Assembly: GCF_003058055.1 (NCBI RefSeq)
Contig: NZ_QBTZ01000001.1
Coordinates: forward strand, 560,501 to 624,500
Length of the DNA: 64,000 bases
Direction: 5' to 3'
Source: Acidovorax sp. 107
Lineage (GTDB): Bacteria; Pseudomonadota; Gammaproteobacteria; Burkholderiales; Burkholderiaceae_C
Part shown: positions 8,969-18,320 of the stretch, piece by piece
Layout of the letters: each line of letters starts with the position of its first letter
How positions within the stretch are numbered: the first letter of the stretch is position 1
Made by a program: the position numbers and the translations under genes
The notes under the pieces: model-generated
Databases searched by the model: none
What the model saw: only the letters and a program-made list of their open reading frames with translations
Told to the model about the DNA's origin: nothing

Positions 8969-9033
8969 TTGCTACTATTTATGTAGCTATTGCCGCATGA
9001 TGCACTAGCGCTTCAGGTCGATTCGGCTTGAAA
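8969..9033 (+). repeat. Dispersed repeat, copy B
   Basis: GCTACTATTTATGTAGCTATTG, then GCATGATGCACTAGCGCTTCAGG and a tail ending GGCTTGAAA, align with the other copies. It fills the space between the convergent ribH and chemoreceptor genes. Confidence 0.75.
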
Positions 9034-9046
9034 TGGCCGCGCCACG

Positions 9047-10648
9047 TCAGCTTGCGGCCAACCGGGGCTGGCGGTGGCCTGCAGCGGGCATGCGGGAGGC
9101 TGCGGATGGGCTCGTCTGCGCATCCGCCAGCCGGAACACCGCCACTGCCTGCACCAGTTGTTGCGCCTGCACCTTCAGGCTGTCGGCAGCCGCCGCGCTT
9201 TGCTCGACCAGGGCTGCGTTCTGCTGCGTGGCCTGGTCCATTTCGGTGATGGCGTCCCCCACCTGCGCCACGCCCGCGCTTTGCTCGCTGCTGGCGGCGC
9301 TGATCTCGCCCACGATGTCGGTCACGCGGCGGATGGCGCTCACCACCTCGTTCATCGTCGCACCTGCCTTGTCCACCAGCGTGGTACCCAGCTCTACACG
9401 CTCCACGCTGGCGTGGATCAGGGTCTTGATCTCCTTGGCGGCGTCGGCGCTGCGCTGGGCGAGGCTGCGCACTTCGCTGGCCACCACGGCAAAGCCCCGG
9501 CCTTGCTCACCCGCACGCGCGGCCTCCACCGCAGCGTTCAGCGCGAGGATGTTGGTTTGAAAGGCGATGCCATCGATGACCGAGATGATGTCGGCGATCT
9601 TCTTGCTGCTGTCGTTGATGCCCTTCATGGTGGTCACCACCTCGGCCACCACGTCGCCGCCTTGCACGGCCACAGTGCTGGCGCTCACGGCCAGCTGGTT
9701 GGCGGTGCGGGCGTTTTCGGCGTTGGCCTGTACGGTGGAACTCAGCTCTTCCATCGATGCCGACGTTTCTTCCAGCGCGCTGGCCTGCTGTTCGGTGCGG
9801 GCGCTCAGGTCGTTGTTGCCCAGCGCGATCTCGGTGCTGGCGGCGGCCACGCTGTCGGCGTTATTGCGCACGTTGCTCACCACCCGCGACAGGCTGTTCT
9901 GCATGTCGTGCAAGGCATTGAGCAGCAGGGCGATTTCATCTTTGCCCTGCACATGGCGCGCCACGGTCAGGTCGCCGCTGGCCACGGCCTGCGATACGCG
10001 CACCGCGTTGTCCAGCGGGTTCACCACCGTGCGGCTGAAGGCAATGGCGCCAGCAATGCCGAGCGCGCACACCACCAGCATCACCACCAGGCTGATGGTG
10101 GTGGCGCGCTGTGCGGTGGCGGCGGCACGCTCGGCCACGGTGCTGCTGGCCTTGGCGATCAGCTCGCCCGCCTGGTCCAGCAACTGCGAGGGTTCGCGGT
10201 CCATGCCCGCCACGGCCTTGTCGCCCGCCTGCGGGTCGTGGTCGGCCGCCTTGAAGGCTTCTAACCCCTTGCGGTAGGCAGTGCCCATGCGTTCGTGGGC
10301 CTGGGCAAACTGCTGCACGCGTTCGCGGCCTTCGCCAGCCGGCAGGGCGGCCACCAGCTTTTGCGCCTCGTCCTTGATGGCCTGTTCCTGCTTTTCAAAC
10401 GCGGCCCAGTAGCGCGTGAGCTGGGCAGGGTCCTTGCCGCGCAGCAGCACGTTTTTCCACTCCTGCACCTGCACCTTGAAGTTGTTGAGCATGCCCGCTG
10501 CCATGCGCTCGTGCTCGAAGCTCTGGGCCACGGTGGTCTGGTAGGTGTCGAGCGCCTGGTTCAGGCGGCTGATGCCAAACAGTGCCGCTGCAAACAAGAG
10601 CAGCAGCGACACGGTAAAGGCCAGGGGGAGCTTGAGGCTGAGCTTCAT
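9047..10648 (-). CDS. Methyl-accepting chemotaxis protein
   Basis: The 533-aa chemoreceptor has a first membrane helix at about 8-28, a periplasmic four-helix-type sensor domain, a second helix at about 184-206, a HAMP domain at about 207-259 and a long cytoplasmic coiled coil. The signalling tip around 358-395 carries the near-invariant [18 protein letters not shown]. It would pass ligand state to CheA and CheW. AAGGAG lies six bases before the ATG. The gene is a single unit between repeat copy B and the caiB terminator; the ligand cannot be told from sequence. Confidence 0.95.
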   Translation of the reverse strand: MKLSLKLPLAFTVSLLLLFAAALFGISRLNQALDTYQTTVAQSFEHERMAAGMLNNFKVQVQEWKNVLLRGKDPAQLTRYWAAFEKQEQAIKDEAQKLVAALPAGEGRERVQQFAQAHERMGTAYRKGLEAFKAADHDPQAGDKAVAGMDREPSQLLDQAGELIAKASSTVAERAAATAQRATTISLVVMLVVCALGIAGAIAFSRTVVNPLDNAVRVSQAVASGDLTVARHVQGKDEIALLLNALHDMQNSLSRVVSNVRNNADSVAAASTEIALGNNDLSARTEQQASALEETSASMEELSSTVQANAENARTANQLAVSASTVAVQGGDVVAEVVTTMKGINDSSKKIADIISVIDGIAFQTNILALNAAVEAARAGEQGRGFAVVASEVRSLAQRSADAAKEIKTLIHASVERVELGTTLVDKAGATMNEVVSAIRRVTDIVGEISAASSEQSAGVAQVGDAITEMDQATQQNAALVEQSAAAADSLKVQAQQLVQAVAVFRLADAQTSPSAASRMPAAGHRQPRLAAS

Positions 10649-10850
10649 GAGGAACTCCTTGAGGGTCCAGAAACATCGCAGTGGGGCCGGTGGCCCTCCA
10701 TCCCGGTTCAGCGGCGCGCAGGGGGCAGGGCCGCAGGCAGGGTGTCTTCGGGATTATGGAGACGGATGTAAATATTTGTACATGCCTTTTTTGCCGTGGG
10801 GCAGGCGTGCGCGGAATAGGACAAGTGACTTATCGAATGCAGCCAGCCCA

Positions 10851-10885
10851 AACAAAACGGCCTTGCCGGTGAGGGCAAGGCCGTG
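10851..10885 (-). terminator. Rho-independent terminator of the CoA-transferase gene
   Basis: Read on the minus strand, CGGCCTTGCC and GGCAAGGCCG form a 10-bp stem, followed by TTTTGTTT. It lies about 45 bases after the CaiB-type gene stop. Confidence 0.8.
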
Positions 10886-10928
10886 CAGTGGTCAGGGCAT
10901 CGCGCAGACCGATGCGGTGAGGGATTGA

Positions 10929-12203
10929 CTACACAACCCCGCTGGCCCGCAGCGCTGCAATGCGCGCCGCATCCAGCCCCATCTCGGCGAGCACCTCGTC
11001 GGTGTGCTGGCCCAGGGCCGGTGGCGCATTGCGCAGCACGGGTGGGGTGGCCGACAGGCGCAGCGGGCTGGCCACACCGGTGATCTGCTGCACGTTGTCG
11101 GTGGCGGCCTCGCCGTCCTTCCAGCGCGGCAGCGTCACGGCCAGGCCACGGGCCTGCACCTGGGCGTCGTCAAATGCCTGGGCAATCGTGTTGATGGGGC
11201 CGCAGGGCACGGCCTTGTCTTCCAGCAGCGTGATCCAGTCAGCCGTGGTGCGCGTGCGGGTCACGGCCTCCATGGCAGGGATCAGCACGGCACGGTTTTG
11301 CACGCGCAGCGTGTTGGTGGCAAAGCGCGGGTCGCTGGCCCACTGGGGCTGTTCGGCCGCTGCACAAAAGCGCTGGAACTGCCCGTCGTTGCCAATGGCC
11401 AGCAGCATGTTGCCATCGGCGGTGGGGAAATCTTGGTAGGGCGCCAGGCTGGGGTGGCTGTTGCCCATGCGACCGGGCGCCTTGCCCGTGGCAAGAAAGC
11501 CGGAGGCCTGGTTGGCCAGCACGGCCATGCCCACATCGAGCAGCGCCATGTCGATGTGCTGGCCCTGGCCGGTGCCGTTGGTGGCGTTGTCGCGCACATG
11601 CAGCGCGGCCAGGATGGCGTTGCTGGCGTAGAGGCCGGTGAACAGGTCGATGACGGCCACGCCCACGCGCATCGGGCCGCCGCCGGGCTGGTTGTCGGCC
11701 TGGCCGGTGATGCTCATCAGGCCCGTCATGGCCTGCACCATCAGGTCGTAGCCCGCGCGCTCGGCGTAGGGGCCGTCCTGTCCGAAGCCGGTGACGGAGC
11801 AATAGATGAGGCGCGGGTTGAGTGCGCGCAAGCTCTCATGGTCCAGTCCGTATTGCTTCAGGCCGCCGACCTTGAAGTTCTCCACCACGATGTCAGCCTC
11901 CAGCGCCATCTGCTTGATGAGCGCCTGGCCGTCGGGCGAGGCCATGTCGATGGTGACCGAGCGCTTGTTGCGGTTGCACGCGGTGTAGTAGCTGGCCTGG
12001 TTGGTGTCGTTGCCCTCGGCGTCCTTCAAGAAGGGTGGGCCCCACTGGCGCGTGTCGTCGCCCACGCCGGGGCGCTCTACCTTGACCACGTCCGCGCCCA
12101 GGTCGGCCAGGATCTGCGTGCACCACGGCCCGGCCAGCACGCGGGAGAGGTCGAGCACCTTGATGCCTGCGAGGGCGCCTGGGGCGGTAGAAGAGGTGGT
12201 CAT
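10929..12203 (-). CDS. CaiB/BaiF family CoA-transferase
   Basis: The 424-aa protein is a class III CoA-transferase, moving CoA from one acyl group to another. The N-terminal LDLSRVLAGPWCTQ and GADVVKVERP are family blocks, and D153 in GYDLMVQAM matches the catalytic aspartate of formyl-CoA transferase. It lies just downstream of gcdH on the same strand, so a succinyl-CoA:glutarate transferase role feeding glutaryl-CoA dehydrogenase is a reasonable inference, as in SUGCT. A terminator-like hairpin and repeat copy C lie between the two genes. The ATG has no Shine-Dalgarno; the repeat forms its leader. Confidence 0.88.
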   Translation of the reverse strand: MTTSSTAPGALAGIKVLDLSRVLAGPWCTQILADLGADVVKVERPGVGDDTRQWGPPFLKDAEGNDTNQASYYTACNRNKRSVTIDMASPDGQALIKQMALEADIVVENFKVGGLKQYGLDHESLRALNPRLIYCSVTGFGQDGPYAERAGYDLMVQAMTGLMSITGQADNQPGGGPMRVGVAVIDLFTGLYASNAILAALHVRDNATNGTGQGQHIDMALLDVGMAVLANQASGFLATGKAPGRMGNSHPSLAPYQDFPTADGNMLLAIGNDGQFQRFCAAAEQPQWASDPRFATNTLRVQNRAVLIPAMEAVTRTRTTADWITLLEDKAVPCGPINTIAQAFDDAQVQARGLAVTLPRWKDGEAATDNVQQITGVASPLRLSATPPVLRNAPPALGQHTDEVLAEMGLDAARIAALRASGVV

Positions 12204-12210
12204 GGTGTGT

Positions 12211-12265
12211 TTACTATGAAATTAATAGCTGTCAGCGCATGATGGACTAGCGCTACAAGGCAAAA
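12211..12265 (+). repeat. Dispersed repeat, copy C
   Basis: TTACTATGAAATTAATAGCT, then GTCAGCGCATGATGGACTAGCGCTACAAGGC, match the family core. Its ATAGCT end faces the CaiB-type gene and stops about eight bases before that start codon, so it forms the 5' leader. Confidence 0.75.
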
Positions 12266-12289
12266 ACACCGCAAAGGCGGTGTTTTTGC
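12261..12289 (-). terminator. Terminator hairpin downstream of gcdH
   Basis: AAAAACACCGC and GCGGTGTTTTT form an 11-bp stem around AAA, with A and T tracts on both sides, so it could work in either direction. It begins about 25 bases past the gcdH stop and separates gcdH from the CoA-transferase gene. Confidence 0.75.
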
Positions 12290-12311
12290 TGTTTCTCGGG
12301 GCGCAGGCCGA

Positions 12312-13508
12312 TCAGTTGGCGAACGCGGCGATGCCCGTCTGGGCGCGGCCCAGAATCAGCGCGTGCACATCGTGCGTGCCTTCGTAGGTGTTCACCACTT
12401 CCAGGTTCACCAGGTGGCGGGCCACGCCGAACTCGTCGCTGATGCCGTTGCCGCCCATCATGTCGCGCGCCAGGCGGGCAATGTCCAGGGCCTTGCCGCA
12501 GCTGTTGCGCTTGATGATGGAGGTGCCCTCCACGCTGGCCGTGCCTGCGTCCTTCATGCGGCCGAACTGCAGGCAGGCCTGCAGGCCAATCGCGATCTCG
12601 GTCTGCATGTCGGCCAGCTTCTTCTGGATGAGCTGGTTGGCAGCCAGGGGGCGGCCAAACTGCTTGCGGTCCAGCGTGTACTGGCGGGCGGTGTGCCAGC
12701 AGAACTCGGCCGCGCCCAGGGCGCCCCAGGCGATGCCGTAGCGGGCGCTGTTCAGGCAGGTGAAGGGGCCCTTGAGACCCTGCACTTCAGGGAAGGCATT
12801 TTCTTCGGGCACGAACACATCGTCCATCACGATCTCGCCGGTAATCGACGCGCGCAGGCCCACCTTGCCGTGGATGGCAGGGGCTGTCAGGCCTTTCATG
12901 CCCTTTTCCAGCACAAAGCCGCGGATAGGGCCCACGGCGCCGCCTTCGGACACTTCCTTGGCCCAGACCACGAACACGTCGGCCACGGGGCTGTTGGTGA
13001 TCCACATCTTGCTGCCCTTGAGCTTGTAGCCGCCGTCTACCTTGTAGGCGCGCGTTGCCATGCTGCCGGGGTCGGAGCCGTGGTCGGGTTCGGTCAGGCC
13101 AAAGCAGCCAATCCACTCGCCGCTGGCCAGCTTAGGCAGGTACTTCTGGCGCTGGGCTTCGCTGCCGAATTCATAAATGGGCACCATCACCAGCGACGAC
13201 TGCACGCTGGCCATCGAGCGGTAGCCCGAGTCCACGCGCTCCACCTCGCGGGCGATCAGGCCGTAGGCCACATACGACAGGCCGGGGCCGCCGTACTGCT
13301 CGGGGATGGTGGGGCCCAGCAGGCCCACTTCGCCCATCTCGCGGAAGATGCTCACGTCCATCTTTTCGTGGCGGAAGGCGTCCAGCACGCGGGGCGCCAG
13401 CTTGTCCTGGCAGTAGGCGGCGGCGGCGTCGCGGATGGCGCGCTCGTCGTCCGTCAGTTGCTGGCTCAGAAGGAACGGGTCATCCCATTGAAAAGCGGCG
13501 TGGGCCAT
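12312..13508 (-). CDS. gcdH: Glutaryl-CoA dehydrogenase
   Basis: The 398-aa FAD enzyme oxidises and decarboxylates glutaryl-CoA to crotonyl-CoA in lysine, tryptophan and aromatic breakdown. The acyl-CoA dehydrogenase fold is complete, with [14 protein letters not shown] (137-150), KMWITNSP (167-174) and the catalytic glutamate E376 in NTYEGTHD. Length matches the family. The ATG at 13508 starts [10 protein letters not shown], the usual beginning; the open frame runs further upstream but has no family similarity. It diverges from a LysR gene that probably controls it. Confidence 0.95.
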   Translation of the reverse strand: MAHAAFQWDDPFLLSQQLTDDERAIRDAAAAYCQDKLAPRVLDAFRHEKMDVSIFREMGEVGLLGPTIPEQYGGPGLSYVAYGLIAREVERVDSGYRSMASVQSSLVMVPIYEFGSEAQRQKYLPKLASGEWIGCFGLTEPDHGSDPGSMATRAYKVDGGYKLKGSKMWITNSPVADVFVVWAKEVSEGGAVGPIRGFVLEKGMKGLTAPAIHGKVGLRASITGEIVMDDVFVPEENAFPEVQGLKGPFTCLNSARYGIAWGALGAAEFCWHTARQYTLDRKQFGRPLAANQLIQKKLADMQTEIAIGLQACLQFGRMKDAGTASVEGTSIIKRNSCGKALDIARLARDMMGGNGISDEFGVARHLVNLEVVNTYEGTHDVHALILGRAQTGIAAFAN

Positions 13509-13688
13509 GTGTGTCTCCAGGTCGGAAAGGGGGTGAGGAAAAAAACGAATCTGGAACGCATCGTAGGCTTTGGGATGCTGGCCCGCAAGCGAGTTCTTTT
13601 CATCCAGACATGCGTTTTTGGAATGTATGGAATACTTGTCGCAGCCAGCGTCAAGGGCTGGTGGCTTATTCACAAGTTCCTCTTCATC

Positions 13689-14633
13689 ATGCGCCGCAAC
13701 ATTCCATCGACCCAGGCCCTGGCCTGTTTTGAAGTCGCCGCCCGCCACGAGAGCTACACCCGCGCCGCGCAGGAGCTGTCGCTCACACAAAGCGCCGTGT
13801 CGCGCCAGATCCAGGCGCTGGAAGAATTTTTGGGCGTGGCACTGTTCCGCCGCACGCGCCACGGCGTGGTGCTGACGCCTGCAGGCGCACACTACGGCCG
13901 CCAAGTGGCACGCTGGCTGCAGGGGCTGGAGCGCGACACGCTGGACGTGATGGCCCACCAGGGCGAGGGCGGCACCCTCACGCTGGCGGCGGTGCCCACC
14001 TTTGCCACGCGCTGGCTCATCCCCCGCCTGCCGCAACTGGCGCAGGCGCATCCCGACATCGTGGTGCACATCGACACGCAGACCCGGCCTTTCTTGTTTG
14101 CCGACACCACCTTCGATGCCGCGCTGTACGCGGGCACGCCCGAGCAGGTGAGCAACTGGCCCGGCGTGCAGGCGCAACTGCTGATGCACGAAGACGTGGT
14201 GCCCGTGTGCAGCCCGCGCCTGCTCGAATCCGCCGCGCCCCGGGGCCGGGGCCGCGCCCACCAGCCCGTGGCCGCCGAGGCGCTGGCCGAGCTGCCGCTG
14301 CTGCAGCAAAGCACGCGCCCGTATGGCTGGCGCCAGTGGTTCGATGCCATGGCGGTGGATGCGCCGCACGCGCTGGATGGCCCGCGCTACGAGCTGTTCT
14401 CCATGCTGGCCGTGGCCGCCACGCATGGCATGGGCGTGGCGCTGATCCCGCCGCTGCTCATCGAGGCCGAGCTTGCCAGTGGCGAACTGGTGGTGGCCTG
14501 CAACCGACCGTTGCGCGGCGAGCGGGCGTACTACCTCATCAGCCCCGCGCAGGCCCAGCCCCCGGTGCTGGCCACCTTTTCGCGTTGGCTGCAGCAGATG
14601 GCCGAGGCGGCGGGTGCCCCGGTGGCGGGTTGA
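13689..14633 (+). CDS. LysR family regulator, GcvA-like, probable gcdH regulator
   Basis: The 314-aa protein has an N-terminal HTH ([20 protein letters not shown]) and a LysR effector domain of the GcvA type, with the late motif [16 protein letters not shown]. It is divergent from gcdH with a 180-bp shared promoter region, the layout seen for GcdR-type regulators. The start [15 protein letters not shown] at 13689 is the usual GcvA-like beginning. The proposed target is inferred from position only. Confidence 0.88.
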   Translation: MRRNIPSTQALACFEVAARHESYTRAAQELSLTQSAVSRQIQALEEFLGVALFRRTRHGVVLTPAGAHYGRQVARWLQGLERDTLDVMAHQGEGGTLTLAAVPTFATRWLIPRLPQLAQAHPDIVVHIDTQTRPFLFADTTFDAALYAGTPEQVSNWPGVQAQLLMHEDVVPVCSPRLLESAAPRGRGRAHQPVAAEALAELPLLQQSTRPYGWRQWFDAMAVDAPHALDGPRYELFSMLAVAATHGMGVALIPPLLIEAELASGELVVACNRPLRGERAYYLISPAQAQPPVLATFSRWLQQMAEAAGAPVAG

Positions 14634-14720
14634 CGCGCTTGCGTCCGTCCGGGCGGTGAACTAATCTGGCTGCGCGGAAGTCTGTCTTTCATTCACCAAC
14701 CTTGTTGGAGAGCGACCACC

Positions 14721-14936
14721 ATGACCACTTACCACGCTCCGCATTTCGATCCCACCGTGGACGAGATCGAGACCCTCAAGCAACTGGAGATGGGCGAAGT
14801 CATCACGCTGCCCCATGCGCTCAAAGACCATGTCTCCGGGCGGCTGCTTGAATGGGGGTTCATCACCAAGGGGATGGGCGGTGAACTGGCCATCACCGCC
14901 AGCGGCCGCCAGTTGATCCGGCGACAGGACAACTGA
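14721..14936 (+). CDS. Small hypothetical protein
   Basis: A 71-aa protein preceded by TTGGAGAG about ten bases before the ATG. It is soluble and looks like a single small winged-helix-type domain: an acidic helix (DEIETLKQLEMGEVI), a basic helix (KDHVSGRLLEWGFI) and a beta-turn end (ELAITASGRQLIRR). I do not recognise a named family. It follows the LysR gene by about 90 bases on the same strand. Confidence 0.65.
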   Translation: MTTYHAPHFDPTVDEIETLKQLEMGEVITLPHALKDHVSGRLLEWGFITKGMGGELAITASGRQLIRRQDN

Positions 14937-15109
14937 TTTCCCGCTCACCCGGCCTCTGGCGCGCAGCCTTCACGGGGCTAGGCTGACTGGGTTCGGGCAG
15001 GGTCGTATCTGGGCGCAATCCTGGTCTGCGGACCGGGGTATCCGCGCCCTGCGGCCAGCGTGGCGGGCATTGGGCCTATCCTGCGCGGTCCCGCTTTTCT
15101 GGAGCTGCC

Positions 15110-15988
15110 GTGGCTGTTTTGTCCCGCCTGCGCACCACCCTGTGCATTGCCGCCCTGGCCGTGGCCGGTGCGTTGCTGGCGGGCTGCAGCACGGTGCGTC
15201 TGGCGTACAACCAAGTGCCCCACCTGGCGTACTGGCAGCTCAACCGCTACCTTGACCTGTCGGACGCGCAGACAGAGCGTGTGCGTGGCGACCTGGGCGA
15301 ACTGCACCGCTGGCACCGCGACACCATGCTGCCCCAGCATGCCGAGCTGCTGCAAAGGGTGCAGCAGCAGTTGCCCGCCACCATCACCCCCGAGCAGGCC
15401 TGCCGCATTTACGAGGAAGCCCGCGCCCAGCTAGACAAGGTACTGGCCCAGGCCGAGCCCAAGGTGGTGTGGCTGGCCTCGCAGCTGACCGAGGCCCAGA
15501 TCCGCAACCTGGAGCGCAAACAGGCCGACAGCAATGCCGACTGGAAATCCGAGTGGCTGGACCCGCCGCCTGACAAGCTGCGCGAGCGCCGCTTCAAAGA
15601 CCTCTCGTCCCGGCTCGAGACCTTTTATGGCCCGCTGGACGAGCCGCAGAAGGCCGTGCTGCGCGCCTTCGTCGCCCAGTCGGCCTTCGACCCGCAGCGC
15701 ACCTATGCCGAGCGCGTGCGCCGGCAAAAGGACCTGGTGCAGGTGCTGCGCAGCATCCAGGCCGACCGTGGCAACACCGCCCAGGCCCGCACGCTGATGT
15801 TGGGCTTTCTGGACCGCGTGGTGACGTCGCCGGATGGCGCCTACCAGCGCTACGCGCAAGCGCTGGTGACCGAGGGCTGCGAGGGGTTTGCGCGCCTGCA
15901 CAACGCCATGACGCCAGCCCACCGGCTGCGCGCTGCGCAATCGCTCAAGGGCTATGAGCAGGACTTTTTGTTGCTGGCTGCGCGCTGA
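15110..15988 (+). CDS. Lipoprotein, DUF6279 family
   Basis: The 292-aa protein starts at a GTG with GGAG five bases upstream. It carries a lipoprotein signal with lipobox LLAGC (C26), so it should be anchored to a membrane outside the cytoplasm. The mature part is mostly helical and charged, with YNQVPHLAYWQLNRYLDL near the front, which fits DUF6279 as I know it. No function is established for the family. It is alone on this strand before tRNA-Leu. Confidence 0.82.
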   Translation: MAVLSRLRTTLCIAALAVAGALLAGCSTVRLAYNQVPHLAYWQLNRYLDLSDAQTERVRGDLGELHRWHRDTMLPQHAELLQRVQQQLPATITPEQACRIYEEARAQLDKVLAQAEPKVVWLASQLTEAQIRNLERKQADSNADWKSEWLDPPPDKLRERRFKDLSSRLETFYGPLDEPQKAVLRAFVAQSAFDPQRTYAERVRRQKDLVQVLRSIQADRGNTAQARTLMLGFLDRVVTSPDGAYQRYAQALVTEGCEGFARLHNAMTPAHRLRAAQSLKGYEQDFLLLAAR

Positions 15989-16040
15989 GGTGCCGTGCCA
16001 TCGGCCATGCGCAAGCGTTGCTGCAGCAGGGGCGTGAAGG

Positions 16041-16154
16041 TCAACAGAACATCATCGCCAGCAGCGCCGCATCCTCGGCCATGTTCTGCAGGGCATAACC
16101 CGCCAGCCGGTAGGCCAGCACCGTGGCGTGCGCGATCAGGTCTTGGGCGGTCAT
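16041..16154 (-). CDS. Possible small protein (37 aa)
   Basis: The frame encodes MTAQDLIAHATVLAYRLAGY followed by an amphipathic helix ending MMFC. About nine in ten third codon positions are G or C, like real genes here. Against it, there is no visible Shine-Dalgarno before the ATG and no neighbour to couple with. It sits between the DUF6279 gene and tRNA-Leu. Confidence 0.33.
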   Translation of the reverse strand: MTAQDLIAHATVLAYRLAGYALQNMAEDAALLAMMFC

Positions 16155-16266
16155 GGAGGGTGGTGCGGTACGGCGCAAGGGCGTGCAGGGCCCCAGTGCA
16201 GGTGTCAGATCGTCCAGCCCAGCAAAAAGGCCGATAGCTCGTGGAAGCTACCGGCCTTGTTGACTG

Positions 16267-16351
16267 TGGTGCCCGGGGCCGGAATCGAACCGGCACGCCT
16301 TGCGGCGGGGGATTTTGAGTCCCCTGCGTCTACCAATTTCACCACCCGGGC
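16267..16351 (-). tRNA. tRNA-Leu (anticodon CAA)
   Basis: The 85-nt gene has acceptor arms GCCCGGG and CCCGGGC, the D-loop GAAATTGGTAGACGC, anticodon stem-loop GGGGACTCAAAATCCCC with CAA at the anticodon, a long class II variable arm (CGCCGCAAGGCG), the T-arm GGTTCGATTCC and an encoded CCA. It reads UUG leucine codons. Confidence 0.97.
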
Positions 16352-16390
16352 GGAATATGTGAAGCCCTGAATTATGGCACAGTAGGGCGT

Positions 16391-17293
16391 ATGAAATATC
16401 CGACGATTGAAGACGCGGTAGGCAACACGCCGCTGGTGGCGCTGCAGCGCATTGGGGCCCAAGACAACGCGGCGCGCGGCAATGTGGTGCTGGGCAAGCT
16501 CGAAGGCAACAACCCCGCAGGGTCCGTCAAGGACCGGCCTGCACTGTCGATGATTCGCCGCGCTGAAGAGCGGGGCGACATCCGCCCCGGCGACACGCTG
16601 ATCGAGGCCACCTCGGGCAATACCGGCATTGCGCTGGCCATGGCGGCCGCCATCAAGGGCTACCGCATGGTGCTGGTGATGCCGGAAGACCTGTCCATCG
16701 AGCGCGCGCAGACCATGAAGGCCTTTGGCGCCGAGTTGGTACTCACCCCCAAGAGCGGCGGCATGGAGCATGCGCGTGACTTGGCAGAGGCCATGCAAAA
16801 GCGCGGCGAAGGCACGGTACTGGACCAGTTTGGCAACCCCGACAACCCGCGCATCCACTACGAAACCACGGGCCCCGAGATCTGGGAGCAGACGGGCGGG
16901 CGGATCACGCACTTTGTGAGCGCCATGGGCACCACGGGCACCATCACCGGCGTGTCTCGGTTCCTCAAGGAGAAAAATCCCGCCATTCGGATCATCGGCG
17001 CGCAGCCTGAAGAAGGCTCGCGCATCCCGGGCATCCGCAAGTGGCCGCAGGAGTATCTGCCCAAGATCTACGACGCCAGCACGGTGGACGAGCTGGTGTC
17101 GGTGAGCCAGGACAATGCCGAAGACATGTGCCGCCGCCTGGCGCGCGAGGAGGGCATTTTTGCGGGCATCTCGGCCGCCGGCGCATGCTGGGTGGCGCAG
17201 CAGATCGCCGCGCGCGACAGCAATGCCACCATCGTCTTCATCGTATGCGACCGGGGCGACCGGTATTTGTCGACCGGGGTGTTTCCTGCATGA
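16391..17293 (+). CDS. cysM: Cysteine synthase B (O-acetylserine sulfhydrylase)
   Basis: The 300-aa PLP enzyme makes cysteine from O-acetylserine and sulfide or thiosulfate. The PLP lysine lies in NPAGSVKDRPAL (about residues 39-50), with the substrate loop TSGNTGIALAMAAA and the phosphate-binding GTTGTITG downstream. Length and the SVKDRPA form match CysM rather than CysK. The start codon is 39 bases past the tRNA gene on the opposite strand. The nearby TusA gene also handles sulfur, but there is no sign of co-transcription. Confidence 0.93.
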   Translation: MKYPTIEDAVGNTPLVALQRIGAQDNAARGNVVLGKLEGNNPAGSVKDRPALSMIRRAEERGDIRPGDTLIEATSGNTGIALAMAAAIKGYRMVLVMPEDLSIERAQTMKAFGAELVLTPKSGGMEHARDLAEAMQKRGEGTVLDQFGNPDNPRIHYETTGPEIWEQTGGRITHFVSAMGTTGTITGVSRFLKEKNPAIRIIGAQPEEGSRIPGIRKWPQEYLPKIYDASTVDELVSVSQDNAEDMCRRLAREEGIFAGISAAGACWVAQQIAARDSNATIVFIVCDRGDRYLSTGVFPA

Positions 17294-17350
17294 CCGGTGG
17301 TGCGGGGTGCAGGATGGGCTCCTCGGGCGTCGCCAGGTGCCTTTGCACAG

Positions 17351-17417
17351 GTTTTTGAATCAAAATGGCTGCTAGCGCTATTTGAATATGCCTCAGTAGC
17401 TACATAAAAGATAGCAT
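17351..17417 (-). repeat. Dispersed repeat, copy D
   Basis: On the minus strand it reads TGCTATCTTTTATGTAGCTA, then GAGGCATATTCAAATAGCGCTAGCAGCCATTTTGATTCAAAA. It is the closest match to the copy inside hemD. Its GTAGCT end abuts the ATG of the Nudix gene. Confidence 0.8.
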
Positions 17418-18002
17418 ATGCACTACGAAGTCCGTTTTTGCCCCCACTGCGCGACCGAGCTGCAGCCCATCACACTGGCCGAAGATGGCGGCGATAAGGA
17501 GCGCCTGCGCTGTCCCGCCTGTGGCTGGACACACTGGAACAACCCCACGCCCGTGCTGGCCGCCATCGTGGAGATCGACGGCAAGGTGCTGCTGGCGCGC
17601 AATGCGGCCTGGCCGGGCAAGATGTTTGCACTGATCACAGGCTTCATGGAGGCAGGCGAGTCGCCCCAGGAAGGCATTGCGCGCGAGGTCAAGGAGGAGA
17701 CCAACCTCGATGTGCAGTCCACCACCCTGGTGGGGGCCTACGAGTTCTTGCGCATGAACCAGATCATCATTGCCTACCATGTGGTGGCCACGGGGCAGGT
17801 GCAACTATCGCCCGAGCTGGTGGACTACCGGCTGTACGATCTGCCTGACCTCAAATGCTGGCCCGCGGGCACGGGCTACGCGCTGGCCGACTGGCTGCGT
17901 ACACGGGGCCACGAGCCCGTGTTTTTCACGGCCGAAGAAAATGCAGAGCGCCGTCGGGGTCTGGACGAACAAGCCCCGGCTGCTACGCCGCCTAAGGATT
18001 GA
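17418..18002 (+). CDS. Nudix hydrolase with N-terminal zinc ribbon
   Basis: The 194-aa protein has a zinc ribbon (CPHC near residue 10, CPAC near 33) and a Nudix box GFMEAGESPQEGIAREVKEE with the catalytic REVKEE. The arrangement resembles the C-terminal part of NADH pyrophosphatase NudC, so a dinucleotide such as NADH or ADP-ribose is a likely substrate. No Shine-Dalgarno precedes the ATG; repeat copy D ends at that point. Its stop overlaps the region just before tusA by one base with an upstream ATG, suggesting coupled translation. Confidence 0.85.
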   Translation: MHYEVRFCPHCATELQPITLAEDGGDKERLRCPACGWTHWNNPTPVLAAIVEIDGKVLLARNAAWPGKMFALITGFMEAGESPQEGIAREVKEETNLDVQSTTLVGAYEFLRMNQIIIAYHVVATGQVQLSPELVDYRLYDLPDLKCWPAGTGYALADWLRTRGHEPVFFTAEENAERRRGLDEQAPAATPPKD

Positions 18003-18007
18003 TGACC

Positions 18008-18235
18008 ATGGACATTCACAAAGAAATCGACACCCGGGGCCTGAACTGCCCCTTGCCCATCCTCAAGGCCAAGAAGGCGTTGTCGGACATGGCCAGCGGC
18101 CAGCTGCTCAAGGTGGTGGCCACCGACAACGGATCGCTGCGCGATTTTCAGGCGTTTGCCAAGCAGACCGGCAACGAGCTGGTGGAGCAGCGGACAGTGG
18201 GCGAAGAGTACATCCACGTTCTGCGTCGCCGTTGA
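18008..18235 (+). CDS. tusA: TusA family sulfur carrier protein
   Basis: The 75-aa protein has the TusA fold with the active cysteine in GLNCPLPILKAKK near residue 13, the CPxP motif that carries a persulfide for tRNA thiolation or other sulfur transfer. AAGGA (17994-17998) is nine bases before the ATG at 18008, which favours it over the ATG at 18002. It directly follows the Nudix gene. The window gives no hint of which relay it serves. Confidence 0.88.
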   Translation: MDIHKEIDTRGLNCPLPILKAKKALSDMASGQLLKVVATDNGSLRDFQAFAKQTGNELVEQRTVGEEYIHVLRRR

Positions 18236-18298
18236 AAGTAAAAAAGCTGCCAGTGCCTGTCAAACAAGCGCTGGGAGCTATTGATTTTGTAGTTTGGC
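18236..18298 (-). repeat. Dispersed repeat, copy E
   Basis: On the minus strand it reads ACTACAAAATCAATAGCT, then CCCAGCGCTTGTTTGACAGGCACTGGCAGC and TTTTTTACTTTC, matching the family. AGCTGCCAGTGCCTG and CAAGCGCTGGGAGCT can fold into a hairpin between the convergent tusA and galU genes, so it may end transcription. Confidence 0.75.
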
Positions 18299-18320
18299 AG
18301 GGGCTTGGGCGGGCTGTGGA

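Noticed and set aside
13509..14426. Long N-terminal extension of the gcdH frame
   Set aside because: The extension runs through the divergent LysR gene, and family similarity begins only at the ATG at 13508.
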